Below, piece after piece: positions 1-11,363 of a DNA stretch of 64,000 nucleotides. A program made the translations under genes and the position numbers. Source of the DNA: Helianthus annuus (taxonomy: Eukaryota > Streptophyta > Magnoliopsida > Asterales > Asteraceae). The stretch is from positions 47,682,663-47,746,662 of the forward strand of contig NC_035441.2 in assembly GCF_002127325.2 (NCBI RefSeq), written 5' to 3'. The notes beneath the pieces were generated by a model. That model was not told where the DNA came from. It saw nothing but the letters and a program-made list of their open reading frames with translations, and ran no database searches. Numbering within the stretch: the stretch's first letter is position 1; each line of letters begins with the position of its first letter.

Positions 1-396
1 AAATATATTTATTTTATATTTAATCTAGTAGCCATTATAATCATTTACATTATATGGATCAAAATATATAACAATCCTATTAAATAATTAGTTGGTAATT
101 GTTGATGGGCCCAATTACCCTTATTAACTAATTAGGGTTTCCTCCTGGGTGCTTATATAAGGAGAATTATATGGAGGTTAAGGGGTTACTCAGTTACACA
201 ATCAGACACCCTATTAGCCATAACATCATAATGTTCGGCCTCCTCTCCATAGCCGATTACCCCTTTATCGGTTCTCATCATCACCATCATTAGATTGCAC
301 CCTAAGGAGGAACCAGACCAAACTGACAACTATGTCAAACACTATTACTGCATCTACATCTGGATTCTCTGCTGGCCTGTACCGATGCAATCAAAG
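1..396 (+). other. Promoter-like stretch with short exon-like ORF, origin unclear
   Basis: A TATA-like TTATATAA lies at 153-160. An ATG at 332 opens a 21-codon reading frame that ends at a good donor, AAAG|GTATGT, at 396/397. This could be the 5' end of a transcript (perhaps the start of the gene whose last exons lie at 6929-9231), or the LTR and leader of an LTR retrotransposon cut by the window edge. The short peptide, rich in Ser and Thr, is not recognised. No second LTR or primer-binding site is visible to decide. Confidence 0.3.
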
Positions 397-845
397 GTAT
401 GTTTTTTCATGTTTTCCATTATGCCTAAAACAGAACTGATCAACATTCTTGTGTGGAAATAATAAATTTTTTTGTGGTGGGTTTCATTAAGGAAAAGTAG
501 TGAAATATTTATGGGTACGTTTTTGTTTGTGTAAATAATAAATTATTTGCATTATATAACAAAAAGAATTAAAATAAAACAATTGCAGAATTTATAAGAA
601 AAAGATGATTGAAAGAATTCAAAAGAGCTAAAAAATTGTATTGGTGACAATATTTTCCATATGTTGAATAATGATCAAAACCGCATCTCTTTATGTATGG
701 ATATTAGAAATTTACAAAGAATAAGATAACGATAAAACCAATCAACTAATAATAATGATAAAACATAAATAGTTATCCTAGTATTTAAATTAGCATAATA
801 ACTAACAATCAAACATAAATCAAATTACTCTAGTAGAGCAATTGC
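397..845. other. AT-rich non-coding DNA
   Basis: Strongly AT-rich, without a coding frame or a recognisable repeat. If the exon ending at 396 belongs to the prenyltransferase gene, this is intron sequence left of the CACTA insertion. Confidence 0.5.
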
Positions 846-863
846 CACTACTAGAAAACTAGG

Positions 864-1215
864 TTTTTCCGACCGCAATTTTGGTCGCAAACCGGTCGCA
901 ATTGCCCCGTTGCGACCGTTTTCCGACTGGAACTACAATCGGAAAAACACCCGTCGCAATTGCTCTATTCCGACTATGTTGCGACTGCTACTATATTTTG
1001 CGACCCGGGTTTTGCGACTTCAATAATGGTCACAAATATTGCGACTGTTCCTGGTTTTGTGGGACTTCGGTTGCGACAGTCTTGATGCGACTGTATTCCG
1101 ACCGCATGCTTTTACAAACTGCGATCATTTTCCGACCGCCTGTCTTTTACAAATTGCGACCGTTTTCCGACCGCCTGTCTTTTGAAAAATTGCGACCATT
1201 TTTGCGGTCGCAATT
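864..1215. repeat. Left sub-terminal repeats of the CACTA element
   Basis: Many copies, in both orientations, of words such as TTGCGACCG, TTTTCCGACCGC and GGTCGCAA. In CACTA elements such arrays bind the transposase. The 122-codon open frame from 881 is a by-product of the array. Confidence 0.8.
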
Positions 1216-1373
1216 TCTATTTTTTTTTAATATCCATTTTCTATTTTAGCCTGCATATAATGTCAATTTTAAATTCCACATATTATCAAATTTTCACAAT
1301 TATATAAAACATCCCACTTGAAACATCAAATACAAAAGTTATCATAACAAAATACATATCCAAAACAAAGTGT

Positions 1374-1559
1374 TTATACGTTTTGAAACCTAGCTTTTAG
1401 CATCGCTTCAATGTTTGACATCCTCTCATTCATAGCCTCTTTCTCCGCCTTATCTTTCTCTTTTTCCACCATCAATCCTGCAATAACATCGTTCAGCCTT
1501 TCTTTTTCTTCTTCTTTTTCTTTCACCATATCTTGGATAATCACGTTGAATCTTTCGAT
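1374..1559 (-). pseudogene. CACTA-associated plant protein (Ptta/En/Spm type), last exon
   Basis: Read on the minus strand from an acceptor-like TTATTAG at 1560-1566, this gives 61 codons ending in TAA at 1374-1376. The product is a charged Glu/Lys-rich coiled coil with heptad-like spacing. Such a coiled-coil tail is common at the C-terminus of plant proteins labelled Ptta/En/Spm transposase. It pairs with the exon at 1823-1940. Most of the protein upstream is missing, so this is a remnant inside the CACTA element. Family assignment is from recognition, not a search. Confidence 0.55.
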
Positions 1560-1822
1560 CTAATAAAACCAATGCAAAGTGAAATATTAATGCCCAACAT
1601 TATCACAATTTATACAATTCATGAAACTTATTAGCTGCTTATACAATTATAGAATAAAGAGAAAAAAATCAGTTTGACTTCTAAGGTCAAATAGCCTATT
1701 TTTCAATAATATCCATACAAAAGTTTACATATTATTAACTGAGAAGTGATTGCATGAAAATATAATGTCAATATTTGAGTTTAAACATGCTTGAACCAAA
1801 CAACTTAAAAGAATAAACATAC

Positions 1823-1940
1823 CTCTTGGTCTTGTTTGCCATGATGCTGAACGTTAAAATCATTCTTAAGATTGCTTAACCCATATACTTTGCCTCTCTT
1901 CTTTCCCCCGGAAGCTCGGTACCACAATTCTTTGTCAAGT
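1823..1940 (-). pseudogene. CACTA-associated plant protein, penultimate exon
   Basis: The minus strand encodes a peptide containing RASGGKKRGKVYGLSN, close to the conserved basic-Gly block (ELW-x-AxGGKKRGxVYGxG) of plant Ptta/En/Spm-type proteins. It ends at a donor, GAG|GTATGT, at 1823/1822. About 260 bp of intron separate it from the final exon. The left limit is uncertain because the frame upstream is not clearly related to the family. Confidence 0.6.
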
Positions 1941-3483
1941 TCTCGGTGTTACATCATCCCACCCACCGCAAGATTATATCTGAAGTATGTGCTTTCTTAA
2001 ACAAGATCAGCCTATTAACCCATTCAAGGGGAATAATGTGTAACCTCTATAACTAAACACGGAGAGGGTTTGGATGTGCATTTCATCAGTTGTAAGTAAT
2101 TGGGGTAATCACGGTTTTCTGATTATTTAGGGGTCAAAATAACCAGATTCGGAGGCTCACATAAGAAGATGTAAGAAATAATCAGATTATACATTAACTA
2201 GTTCTTAATGGTGCAATAATTAGTTTCAAAATATAAATCCAAACAACCTTTCATTTTCTCACATCATTGATCTTTACATCCCACAAAGAGTTTCTCTCTA
2301 GTTAAAGCTAATTAAGCGATTACATTTGTTGACAAAGTTTCCATAGTTTTGTGGATTTGCTTCTTTAATCCAAATAAAGAAAGTAGAGCTATTATCACAA
2401 CTTTCTTTATTTAGCAGCCTATCAAGCCTAACCACAAAATGTACAAAATATTAAATAACTTGGACTTTAATGTCATAAATGTCAACTACATTATACCGAT
2501 GCTTATCAAGTTAGCAAAATAAAAACAAGAAATCCTAATAAAAATATGATCGATCTCACCAATACCAAAATTATTGCCACATTCATCTAAACCTTTCACA
2601 ATTTCCTAAGACTCGATGAAACAAAGAGTAAGAAGCAATCAATTTCTTTTTGGGGGAGAAAGCAATCAATACAGCGTGCAACTTACTTCCAAATTTAAAA
2701 AAATTCTAGTTGTGTTTAGACAGCAAGTCAATCTGGTCCCACTATCATAAAACTTCAAACCTAATGAGTAGCCTACACACTGTAACAAAAATAACACAAT
2801 TGACATTGATGATGCCACATACCTCTGTGCCTATTGGGAAGTCCAAATGATGAATCACAACTTCTGCATATGGAAAATAATGCAAATGTTTAGTATTGTG
2901 TCAAAAGTAACCGAAATAGAGTAGCGTTTGGTACCTGAAGAGTACTAGATCAACACGGCGGATACTTACAGTTCAACCACAGTCAATGATTCTGCAGAAC
3001 CGTAGGACCTCTTCGGGGCCGTAACATTACTTATCGAATACAAATCAAGTTAATGACTGAAAGCACCACCAGATTTGTTGAACTAGAAAACTAGCAAAGA
3101 GAAAATATCTGATATGAGTTAAAACCTCAATGTATAAAACACAACCAAAACAATATTAATTTCTCAATAAAATCAAAAAGGCACAAAAGAATAAAAGCAA
3201 CAGACTGCAAGACAAATAGATTTGGAGCATAACTGTACGGATCTGAATTTTGAACAATTTCATGTCATTATAAAACAAAACAACTTCCTACACGATAGTT
3301 TTACACGCCTAAATACATATATCGGTGCTTAACAAGGAAACCAAAGGCGACGCTTACCAGCATGAAACCGAGAAATAGTTGGATGCTCATGAATAATATC
3401 ACAAACCTCCACTCGCCCAAACATGTAAATTCAACAGACCACTCACCACTTCAAAAGCACACATCCGTAGTCACTTCAGTTAC
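1941..3483. other. CACTA interior, no clear gene
   Basis: Non-coding, AT-rich. Short exon-like stretches with flanking splice-like signals on the minus strand exist near 2822-2868 and 2960-3030, but their peptides are not recognised. They may be further captured host fragments. Confidence 0.4.
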
Positions 3484-3555
3484 CTTGATGAACTCTTGAT
3501 CAAAAATGGCCTCAGCTTCGAAGTCAGGTGCCTGATTTCTGACTAGTGGCAGCCC
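3484..3555 (-). pseudogene. Captured exon of a chloroplast 2-Cys peroxiredoxin
   Basis: A 72-bp phase-0 exon on the minus strand encodes 24 residues including [16 protein letters not shown]. That is the start of the mature 2-Cys peroxiredoxin (BAS1 type) fold, just ahead of the catalytic region. An acceptor (GTGTAG) precedes it and a donor (AAG|GTAACT) follows it, so it looks like a genomic exon with its intron edges, not a cDNA copy. The peroxidatic-Cys exon is absent, so the fragment cannot make an enzyme. The CACTA element has most likely transduplicated it. Confidence 0.75.
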
Positions 3556-4629
3556 CTACACACTCACAAACAAAAGGTCAATACGAAAGATAGCTAACAC
3601 AAATGAAAATAATGTATATTCGCCAGCCAACTTTTTTACAATCCCCTGTTTCAATCTCATATCGCAATCTGTCCTTTTCACAAAAAAAGCTTAAGCCTGA
3701 GACCTAGTCGGCGAATAATCTCCATTGCCATCCATTCAGCTATACCATGCCATTACTAATCAAACCGGTGTCCCTAAAGTTCAAAATCATCATAAATACG
3801 TATATGTACATAAATCATTCATTACTAACTATGAAAAGAATTTTGCAAATAAACATATTAATTGGCCAATCACAAGCTAACACATCAAGCATGAACGAAG
3901 TATATAACCAATTAAACCTAAAACCTAACCAATCAAGTAGCCAAACAACAACAAATCAATTTCAGTGTAGAAAATATGCTAAAATTGAGAGCCAATTGAG
4001 TAATTATCATCCAAATCAACAGTTCATGTTTGTTCGTTTATTAATAAACGAATTACAGGCCTATAATATGTTCCTACCAATCGTTACAAATGTTTAGTTA
4101 ACTAAAACGAAGCATAATTAGGGTACAACCAAATCAACATTATAACTGATCACAGAAATCACAAATTTGAGAAGATAGTCATACCTAAGATCACGAATTA
4201 CAGGCTTATTATCTGTTCTGGAAAAGTCGTCAGAGTTTTGCTCCGAAATAGCATTAACATCTCTGAATCGATTGAGTTCTGGTGTTGAATCTTTTGACGG
4301 TTGAATCGTTTAACCTAGGGTTTAGATTGACGGATGAATCGATGAATCTAAGTTTAGATTTGATTAACCATTTGATCGAAGTGTGAGGAGACGAAGAGAG
4401 GAGAATCTGAAAAGAATCTAGGGTTTACGATTTGACAGAAGTTTGATCGAAGAGAGGAGATGAGTAGATGAATAGGAGGTATGGGTGAGTCACGCGTAGG
4501 ATGTTTAACAAGGGTCACTAGACGTGGCGATTCAATGTATTTTTGACAGTAATTTGCCACCAAAAATAACCTCCCGTGGAAAGTTCTTGCTTATTTTGCT
4601 ACTGTTTTGTTCGGTAGCAGATTATGCTG
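3556..4629. other. CACTA interior, no clear gene
   Basis: AT-rich. The open frames at 3747-4097 (+) and 4354-4563 (-) have low-complexity products without recognisable domains and are not called as genes. Confidence 0.4.
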
Positions 4630-4654
4630 GCAGTTGCCCTATTTTGTAGTAGTG
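4630..4654. repeat. Second CACTA-type end inside the element
   Basis: The stretch ends in ATTTTGTAGTAGTG, the inverted form of a CACTACTACAAAAT end as found in other plant CACTA families. No matching left end was found between 846 and this point. It may be the remaining edge of an older CACTA copy. Confidence 0.4.
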
Positions 4655-4710
4655 AATTAATAAGTATGTATAAATATAACTAATGTCACTAATTGATATT
4701 ACTATAACGC

Positions 4711-4812
4711 CGATTAATCACCGATTATCCCCGATTAATCAAAATTAATCTCGATTAATCGCTAGTCCTCGCCCCACCGCCCGACTAGCGACTAGCGATT
4801 ACTTCAACACTG
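4711..4812. mobile_element. hAT-like MITE end (partial)
   Basis: A run of CGATTAATC-type words ends in GCGATTACTTCAACACTG, the inverted form of a CAGTGTTG hAT-type terminus. It resembles one end of the complete hAT-like element at 14912-15406. No second end or 8-bp duplication was found. Confidence 0.4.
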
Positions 4813-5324
4813 ACTCGACTATATAAAGTATAAAGGAAATCAATATAAGATTAAAATTACATTCTATCTAACCTACTTATTTCACTAAAACTAATTAAAA
4901 ACTCTATTTCGGCTCGTTTTTTACGCAAAACTAATATAATGACTAGTGAAATAAATATTAATGTCAACAGTTGTTAACTTAATTACATTGTCAACGTAGG
5001 ATATCAGGGTAAAAAAGCTTTATTTTTTAAGAGTCATTATTGATTGATACTAGTTGTTATTATTCTAATTCTAATTGTATTCGATGGGCAACAACTACTA
5101 CAATCATCTATTCAACTTTTCATACCAGTTAACTTTTATAAAAAGGAGTGGCTTCATAGTATCTAACTTTTAGTGATGGATTGATGTAACTTTTTGTTGA
5201 AGTTAATTGTGTGTTATGAATGATGTACAAAGTGACCCATTTGCTGAAACCTACTGCCATAACAATCTGACCCAGATGATGATTGTGAACTTGCAGTTAA
5301 TTACCAATAAGTGGCATTTGACCC

Positions 5325-5525
5325 ATTTGACAAACTTACAGCCAAAACTAATTTTGACAAACAGACCCATTTGACAAACTTGCAGCCTAGATGACCATTA
5401 CAAAACTGACCCATTAAACAAACTTGCAGCCTAGATGACCATTACAAAATTGACCCATTAAACAAACTTGCAGCCAAAACAGGCATTTGTGCAGCCTTTG
5501 ACCCATTTGACGATTGCAAAACAAA
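5325..5525. repeat. Short tandem repeat, about 52-bp unit
   Basis: The words TGACCCATT, AAACAAACTTGCAGCC and TAGATGACCATTACAAAA recur about every 52 bp, twice cleanly and then in decayed form. The repeat lies within the CACTA interior. Confidence 0.6.
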
Positions 5526-6059
5526 TGGCATTTGTAGGAATTATAAAATAAACTGCATGAAAGTGTAGAAACTAAACTGCAAGCAACTATAATATACCAT
5601 ACTATTAAAGTCAAAATCAAACCAAATTTCAGAAACAAAGTCAAAATTAAACCAAATTCAGAATTAACAAACACTATAGGTGCAGTAGGCGAGGCGTTTG
5701 GGTTATTGCCGGTGTAGGTGATGATGGGGAAGATGATGACGATGACGACGAAGGGTAGACGCATGAACCTGTGCCTGTATTTAAATGAGTAAAGTCATTA
5801 TGATAATCATACAACTAGAGACCACATAAACTAGTCATGTATTTAAATAAATAATTATGGCCATTGTATATAAAAACAAACTAACCATTATATATAACAA
5901 ACAAACCCGTCACTCTAAATCTTCATCGTCAAAATTAAGCAAGATGTGGAAATCCTCATCAGCTAAAGTTTTGATTGAAGCTTCTAAACTTATGGCTATT
6001 TGCAGTTTGACCCAGAACTTATGACTATTTGCAGTTTTTATCCTTTTTTCTTTTTCTAT

Positions 6060-6331
6060 TTTTTCTTGTATCCGCAACCGCTTTAAACGGTCGCAACTTT
6101 TGTTTTTTTGTTTTTTTATTTGCGATTGCTTTAAACGGTCGTAACTTTGCTATTTTTTATTTTTCTCGTATTTGCGACTCTTTTCCGACCACAAAAAGTC
6201 ACAAAATTTGCGACCGTTTTGCGATCGAATCTGGATTGGTCGTTAATTTTGCGATTGTTTTGGTTTTAGTCACAAATCGGTCGCTAATTTTGCGACCGTC
6301 TTATGTTAGTCGCAAAATTTGGTCGGAATTG
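6060..6331. repeat. Right sub-terminal repeats of the CACTA element
   Basis: GCGACCG, CGGTCGCA and TTTTCCGACC words in both orientations mirror the left sub-terminal array and run up to the right inverted repeat. Confidence 0.75.
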
Positions 6332-6349
6332 CCTAGTTTTCTAGTAGTG

Positions 6350-6928
6350 TGCATATAACTAGAGTTACTATAGTAATTATACAGAAAAAAAAATATTTTT
6401 TTCAATCAAAAATTATGTTTAAATAGATGGGAAAAGATGCCATGTATATTTTAATTCTCTCGTTTAATATATTAAAACGTATTTGTATTTGATCTTTACC
6501 CTATGTTTATTATCACCTAAAACTGTAACTATTCAAAAAATAATTATAATAATAAAAGGAAATTTTAAGTGCTTATAAAATTAGCATAATAGGTTCATTT
6601 TCCTTGTAACTAATTTAACTAAAGTCGCCATCTACCATAGGGACCTCAATAGCTCAATAGAAAAGACAATAATTAGGCTCCTCTCAAATTTACATATATC
6701 AATAAACCAAAGCCGCTATTCTAATTTTTAAATAGCTACTAACCCATATTTGAAGTAATAAAAACACCAATTTTCCATCATGTTTTCTTAAAAGAATCCA
6801 GTTTTAATACGATTAATACACAACAATATTATCTTCTGGTGGTTTGAATTTTGTTTATACTATCTAGGGTTTATATTTACTATTCGTTCTCCGTTGTTTA
6901 TATGCACTAACTACATGAAAATTTATAG
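6350..6928. other. AT-rich non-coding DNA, probable intron
   Basis: AT-rich sequence between the CACTA element and the first recognisable prenyltransferase exon. No coding frame was seen. It ends in the acceptor TTTATAG at 6922-6928. Confidence 0.5.
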
Positions 6929-7204
6929 AATTCTATCAATGGAGGAGCAAGTTTACTTTCAAGACCACTATTATTTGCAGTCGGAATACTTAGTGCCTTC
7001 TCTCTCTCAATGATATTCTTCAAGGTAATTAAACACCATGGTAGCTAATCAAATTTCTAATTCAAGTAATCTTGAAGTAACATATTAATTGCATTTCTTG
7101 TCACTTATTTGATTATTCCATTGATAGGACATCCCAGATATTGAAGGAGACCGAATGCATGGAATTAAGTCCCTTGCTATACGATTGGGTGAAACACGGG
7201 TTAG

Positions 7205-7290
<86 letters not shown>

Positions 7291-7390
7291 AACTTTACTA
7301 TTCAAAAGGGGGTGGCGGCGCAACTTGTTGCCCGACTACCTGCCATTGCTTTGTAATTGCCCTTTCTCGTGTGGAATAATATTATATTTC

Positions 7391-7430
<40 letters not shown>

Positions 7431-9231
7431 TTACTTCTTTATGAAATAAAAGTGTATATAATTGTAAATATTAATAAAAATATTAGTCAGTTTGATAGTT
7501 AGTTTTGACATGACACATTGCAGGTGTTTTGGATATGCATTTGGATTCTAGAAATGGCTTATGTTGCTGCTGGTTTAGTGGGAGCAACTTCATCCATCAC
7601 TTGGAGTAAATATGCAACGGTAAGTTATAAATATGCATAATTAAGGTGTAACACACAGTTGTATATATAGCAAAATATTTCGTGAACAATAAATGGTGTA
7701 TTTTATAACACAAAGGGTATTAGTTGTTTACAAGTACAAGAAGGAAATTAATATGCATGAAAGCACCCAAACCAACCCACAAGGAAACACACTTTATGGG
7801 ATTGAATCCGGATGATGCTAAAGATACCCCTTTTGAAGTGGCGGATTTAAAAGAAAAATTGAGGGGTAGCGTAGGCTAAAAAAATTTGTTCAAGGGTAGC
7901 CGATACATAAAATGAGGAAGGAATAAAATGCACTAAAATGTACTTCGCCAAGTTGAGGGGTACCCCTAATCATATCCTAAATCCGCGAGTGCCCTTTTGT
8001 ATGCTTAGCGCACCCCCTTATAAGAAAAGGCAGTAAATGATCTAATTGATCTAGTAGAGAAAGGGGTACATTCAGTAAAAACCATGAAGAGAGGGATGTT
8101 TAGGCGATTATTAATCTAGCCACATTTTCAAGATTTCTATTGGTATACAAAATATAGCATGGATGTCACGAGGAACCTTGTCATTTCTATTGAAACACCT
8201 TTGCCTGTGATTTAGGCATTTCAGTTCATTATCTACTTGTAACATACAAACAATACAACATATGTTTTCGGTTTACATGATTATAACTCTTTTAAACACA
8301 AACTTGAATTATGATGTCCCGTTGTGACCTTTTAAAATCATATATCATGAGCAACATATGTTGTTTCATAACATCCAGGTCAAACAAAACATAATTGTAA
8401 TATACACATTTGTATTTTCTTTGTAAATATATAATTTTAGAGTATTAGTTTGTAACATCCCAAACTTTAACATAACTGCTAAAATAAGTAAAAAATGCTT
8501 CGTTACAAACAGTAGAACCTTTAACAAGTGATGATCACAAGAGTAGAGCAATTTGTTAATGAAAACATTTTTAAGTGTAGATTATTAGTCATCTGGCGAT
8601 GGGAGCGCTACTTTGGATGCGTGCCAAATCAGTAGATGTGAAGAACGTGAAAGCCGTTCAATCCATGTATATGTTCCTTTGGCAGGTAAGTTTCATCATT
8701 AGTTGTAACAATTATCCTAGTATACATTGTTTGAAGTTAACGTAAGTGTCTTGTATTTGCACCAACCTTTCATTATAACATAAGAAACTAAACCAAGTTC
8801 TGTCTTAGTTTAAACCAATTCTCTTGACAGTAAGGGTGTGGAAAGTGTCACCTGCATCCCCCAAATAATTTTTTTTCTTTCTTCTTCTTCTTTTTGGAAC
8901 AACTAACTCACACAATAAACATACTGCTAAATTTACACCAATGTCCATATTGGGATATTGGGATGAGAACCCTCAACCACTTGAGAATGAACACCTTTAG
9001 TACACATCATGATATTGCTAGGCTACAAACCCTAGTAGTGTAGCTTTGACGATAACCCTTACATGTGATGTCGCATTTGTTATTCGTTGTGATCTTTTTG
9101 TTTCGCCTCGTCATACATTACAAGAAAGAGGGTTTTGCTTTATTGTTACTTTATATTGGTTTTTAAATAACGTTTTGTGTATGTTGCAGCTCTTCTATGC
9201 TGAATATGGCCTTATCTTGCTTGTACGATAA
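6929..9231 (+). CDS. Homogentisate phytyltransferase-like UbiA prenyltransferase, 3' exons
   Basis: Five exons with consensus GT-AG borders: 6929-7024, 7128-7199, 7524-7619, 8581-8685 and 9190-9231 (stop TAA). All junctions are phase 0 and together they code for 136 residues. Residues 33-40, DIPDIEGD, are the second Asp-rich motif of UbiA prenyltransferases. The remaining blocks (GATSSITWSKYAT, RAKSVD, LFYAEYG) and the C-terminus match plastid homogentisate prenyltransferases of tocopherol synthesis and the related flavonoid and phenolic prenyltransferases. Hydrophobic segments fit the last transmembrane helices of this plastid membrane family. The first motif (NQxxDxxxD) and the transit peptide, about 260 residues, are not found. 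Those exons either lie left of the window or were lost. The shown part has no stop or frameshift, so it could be active if the rest exists. The substrate cannot be told from this part. Confidence 0.85.
7209..7287. repeat. (TA)n microsatellite
   Basis: About 39 TA units in the second visible intron of the prenyltransferase gene, directly before the SINE-like insertion. Confidence 0.95.
7291..7435 (+). mobile_element. SINE-like retroposed insertion with poly(A) tail
   Basis: About 95 bp beginning GGGGGTGGCGGCGCAACTTG ends in a poly(A) run at 7395-7428. It is flanked by a 9-bp direct repeat AACTTTACT (7291-7299 and 7427-7435). This layout is typical of target-primed retroposition. No clear pol III A or B box is seen, so it may be a 5'-truncated SINE or another short retroposon. 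Confidence 0.6.
7836..7991. mobile_element. Small hAT-like MITE in intron
   Basis: 156 bp with inverted ends (AGTGGCGGATTTA at the left, TAAATCCGCGAGT at the right). It is flanked by an 8-bp direct repeat CCCTTTTG (7828-7835 and 7992-7999). GTGGCGGA ends and 8-bp duplications are typical of hAT-type elements. It lies in the intron 7620-8580 of the prenyltransferase gene. Confidence 0.6.
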
Positions 9232-10417
9232 ATTAACAATCTTCAAATGAAGAACATACTCCATTTTGGTTGAATGAAGTGAATCTTCACGATGACCTTC
9301 TACTATAAAATTCCAGATAAAGGTTCCAAGAGTAACCATACCCTAGGTCATACTAGTCTCTTTTCTATCTTGTTTTCCCATTACCTTGTAATTTGAGTAA
9401 TATATTACTATAGTTTTGTACGATTCAATGAAATGTTGTCATCTACATGACTTATGTTATACTTGTGTTTGTTGTGGAATTTTGGTATCTTGTTCTAATT
9501 AAGAAAGAAATTAGAATGTGTCTCCAATTACCAAAAAAGTGTGTCTCAAATTAACAAAAGTATTTCTAATGATGATGTTGTTGGGTAATCAAAAAGGCAA
9601 TCTACACAGGTTTGATTGAAAGGAGAGATGTTTGAATTAAGTAATATTGATGGAAGAATAACGATTACCATGAATGCAGGCTTGATATTGAATAACACAA
9701 AGATATTGATTTGCACAATACAACGATGTACTATTTGTATGAATTACAAACTAGCAGGAATCTCCTCCATATGGAGTCTGAACATGTGTGAATCAACAGA
9801 GGCACACCTTAACATATCGTTTACATAAAGATGACGTTTAACAAGCTGCTTATGTGGTAACCTAATAACAAAGACTATACACGTAGACCAATATTGTTTT
9901 GACATATTACAGGTAGCCCACTAATACATAATAGCAACATATATTTACCCTAAGTATTATTTGTGATTAGAACCTCATTCTCCCCCTGAATTACAAAACG
10001 ATATTAGGTCTTGAATAGCCTTTACACCGATAGCTTCCTTTTCTTCATTCCGGATGGGGCGTGAGGTTCCCGATTCATCAACTTCAATCTTGACATTTCT
10101 TGCCTTCATTATGTTGCAGTACCATTCAATGCCTTCTAGTTAGAGTAAATAAACAGTCTTTACTTCATAATCCATGTCAAAATCGTATCTAATATCCGTA
10201 GTTATCATATCCCAAGTATTATTTATTGTTGCTTTAATTTATCGTGTGTATAGTTGAACCACCATATAGAGATCATAGAGATCTAGTTCTTTACCATTGC
10301 TTAAGCATCGTAGGATTGGTCTTTAAAGTAAAACTCAAGATAGGTGTTATGGTACCAATCAACAAGTTCATAGATCACTAAACTTGTTAATCATAGATTC
10401 ATCGTATGAACTTGTAA
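9232..10417. other. 3' flank of the prenyltransferase gene
   Basis: AT-rich, with several AATAAA-like words. It holds the unexplained minus-strand frame at about 9981-10145. A near-repeat of AGGTAAATATA-type AT sequence is present but no named element is recognised. Confidence 0.4.
9981..10145 (-). other. Unrecognised coding-like stretch with polypurine-like end
   Basis: The minus strand keeps a frame of about 55 codons with mixed, protein-like composition, ending TGA. The end contains GGGGGAGAATGAG, which looks like a retrotransposon polypurine tract. It may be the C-terminus of a decayed Copia-type polyprotein next to its 3' LTR, or a captured host exon. I do not recognise the peptide. Confidence 0.3.
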
Positions 10418-11363
10418 TGTCACACCCTGATTTTCGGTTTAGCGGAAGCGTCGCGAGGTGTGGCTAGAGCGATAATCATAGCATTCAACCAAGTAAACAA
10501 TACATGTAAAACATAACAAGTTGTTCATCCATACATTTATTTAAAACGAATTTACAACCATTCGTTTGTTCGAAAAAGTACCATGCTTGACATCATTGTA
10601 TCGAAACACAAGTTTCCAAATACATTGTTTCAAACATAAAGACTAAACACAAGGTAACATTCTACAGCTTGACTTGACATTCCCACAGACACACTTTCGC
10701 GAGGCCATCCACTAATTTCCTGTAATACATGTTAGTTTTGAAAACGTCAACAAAGGTTGGTGAATTCGTGTATTAACTTGTGTCAAATAATTCTTTAAAA
10801 TATTTGATAGTTCTAAATTGGTATAAATGAAACTTGTAAGATCATTAATGTTTTGCAAGGACACTAATCTGTATGCCGAATAGGAGGCAACCAAACCTTG
10901 ACGATTTATTGTGTGTGTCAGTGACACTAGTTTTAGACACAAAAGCACTCTTAACGATCTGTTATTGTTGTTGTTTAAGAGTGGGGCTCGCCAAAACCCA
11001 ATAGATCTATCACTTTTGTTCCTCGATACTTGTTTATACATTAATGGCCCCTTAGTTTAATCCTCATCCGCATGTGATCTAAATATTCTCATTTTTATAA
11101 TCATGCCAATTGTAACATGTATACATCCCCGAAAGTTTAATACTATAAACATTTAAAATAAAAGGGGAAAACATGAACTCACTAATTTGCGTTCCAAGCA
11201 AATCTCATTTTGATTTCAGATTCTACATTTGTTTCTCAACCTACAAGTGTTCTAATCTCATTAAACACTTAGGTTTATATTCGTTCATCGTACAAGTATC
11301 TCATCTTGAATTCGTTATTATACTTGTATTCGTTTGCTTTATTTGTTTATATATATATATATA

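Larger units (their letters stand above)
846..6349. mobile_element. CACTA (En/Spm-type) DNA transposon, 5.5 kb
   Basis: The two ends are an exact 18-bp inverted repeat, CACTACTAGAAAACTAGG, at 846-863 and, inverted, at 6332-6349. The 3 bases outside each end are TGC (843-845 and 6350-6352), the target duplication expected for CACTA elements. Sub-terminal arrays of GCGACCG/TTCCGACCG-type words line both ends, as is usual for the superfamily. Inside are remnants of a CACTA-associated protein on the minus strand, a captured host exon, a tandem repeat and an inner CACTA-like end. No full transposase is present, so this copy is probably non-autonomous. Confidence 0.92.

Noticed and set aside
881..1249. 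122-codon open frame, plus strand
   Set aside because: Lies wholly in the CACTA sub-terminal repeat array; the peptide only reflects GCGACCG words.
7141..7356. Open frame with a long Tyr-Ile run
   Set aside because: It is the (TA)n microsatellite read in frame; the true exon there ends at 7199 by splice site and homology.
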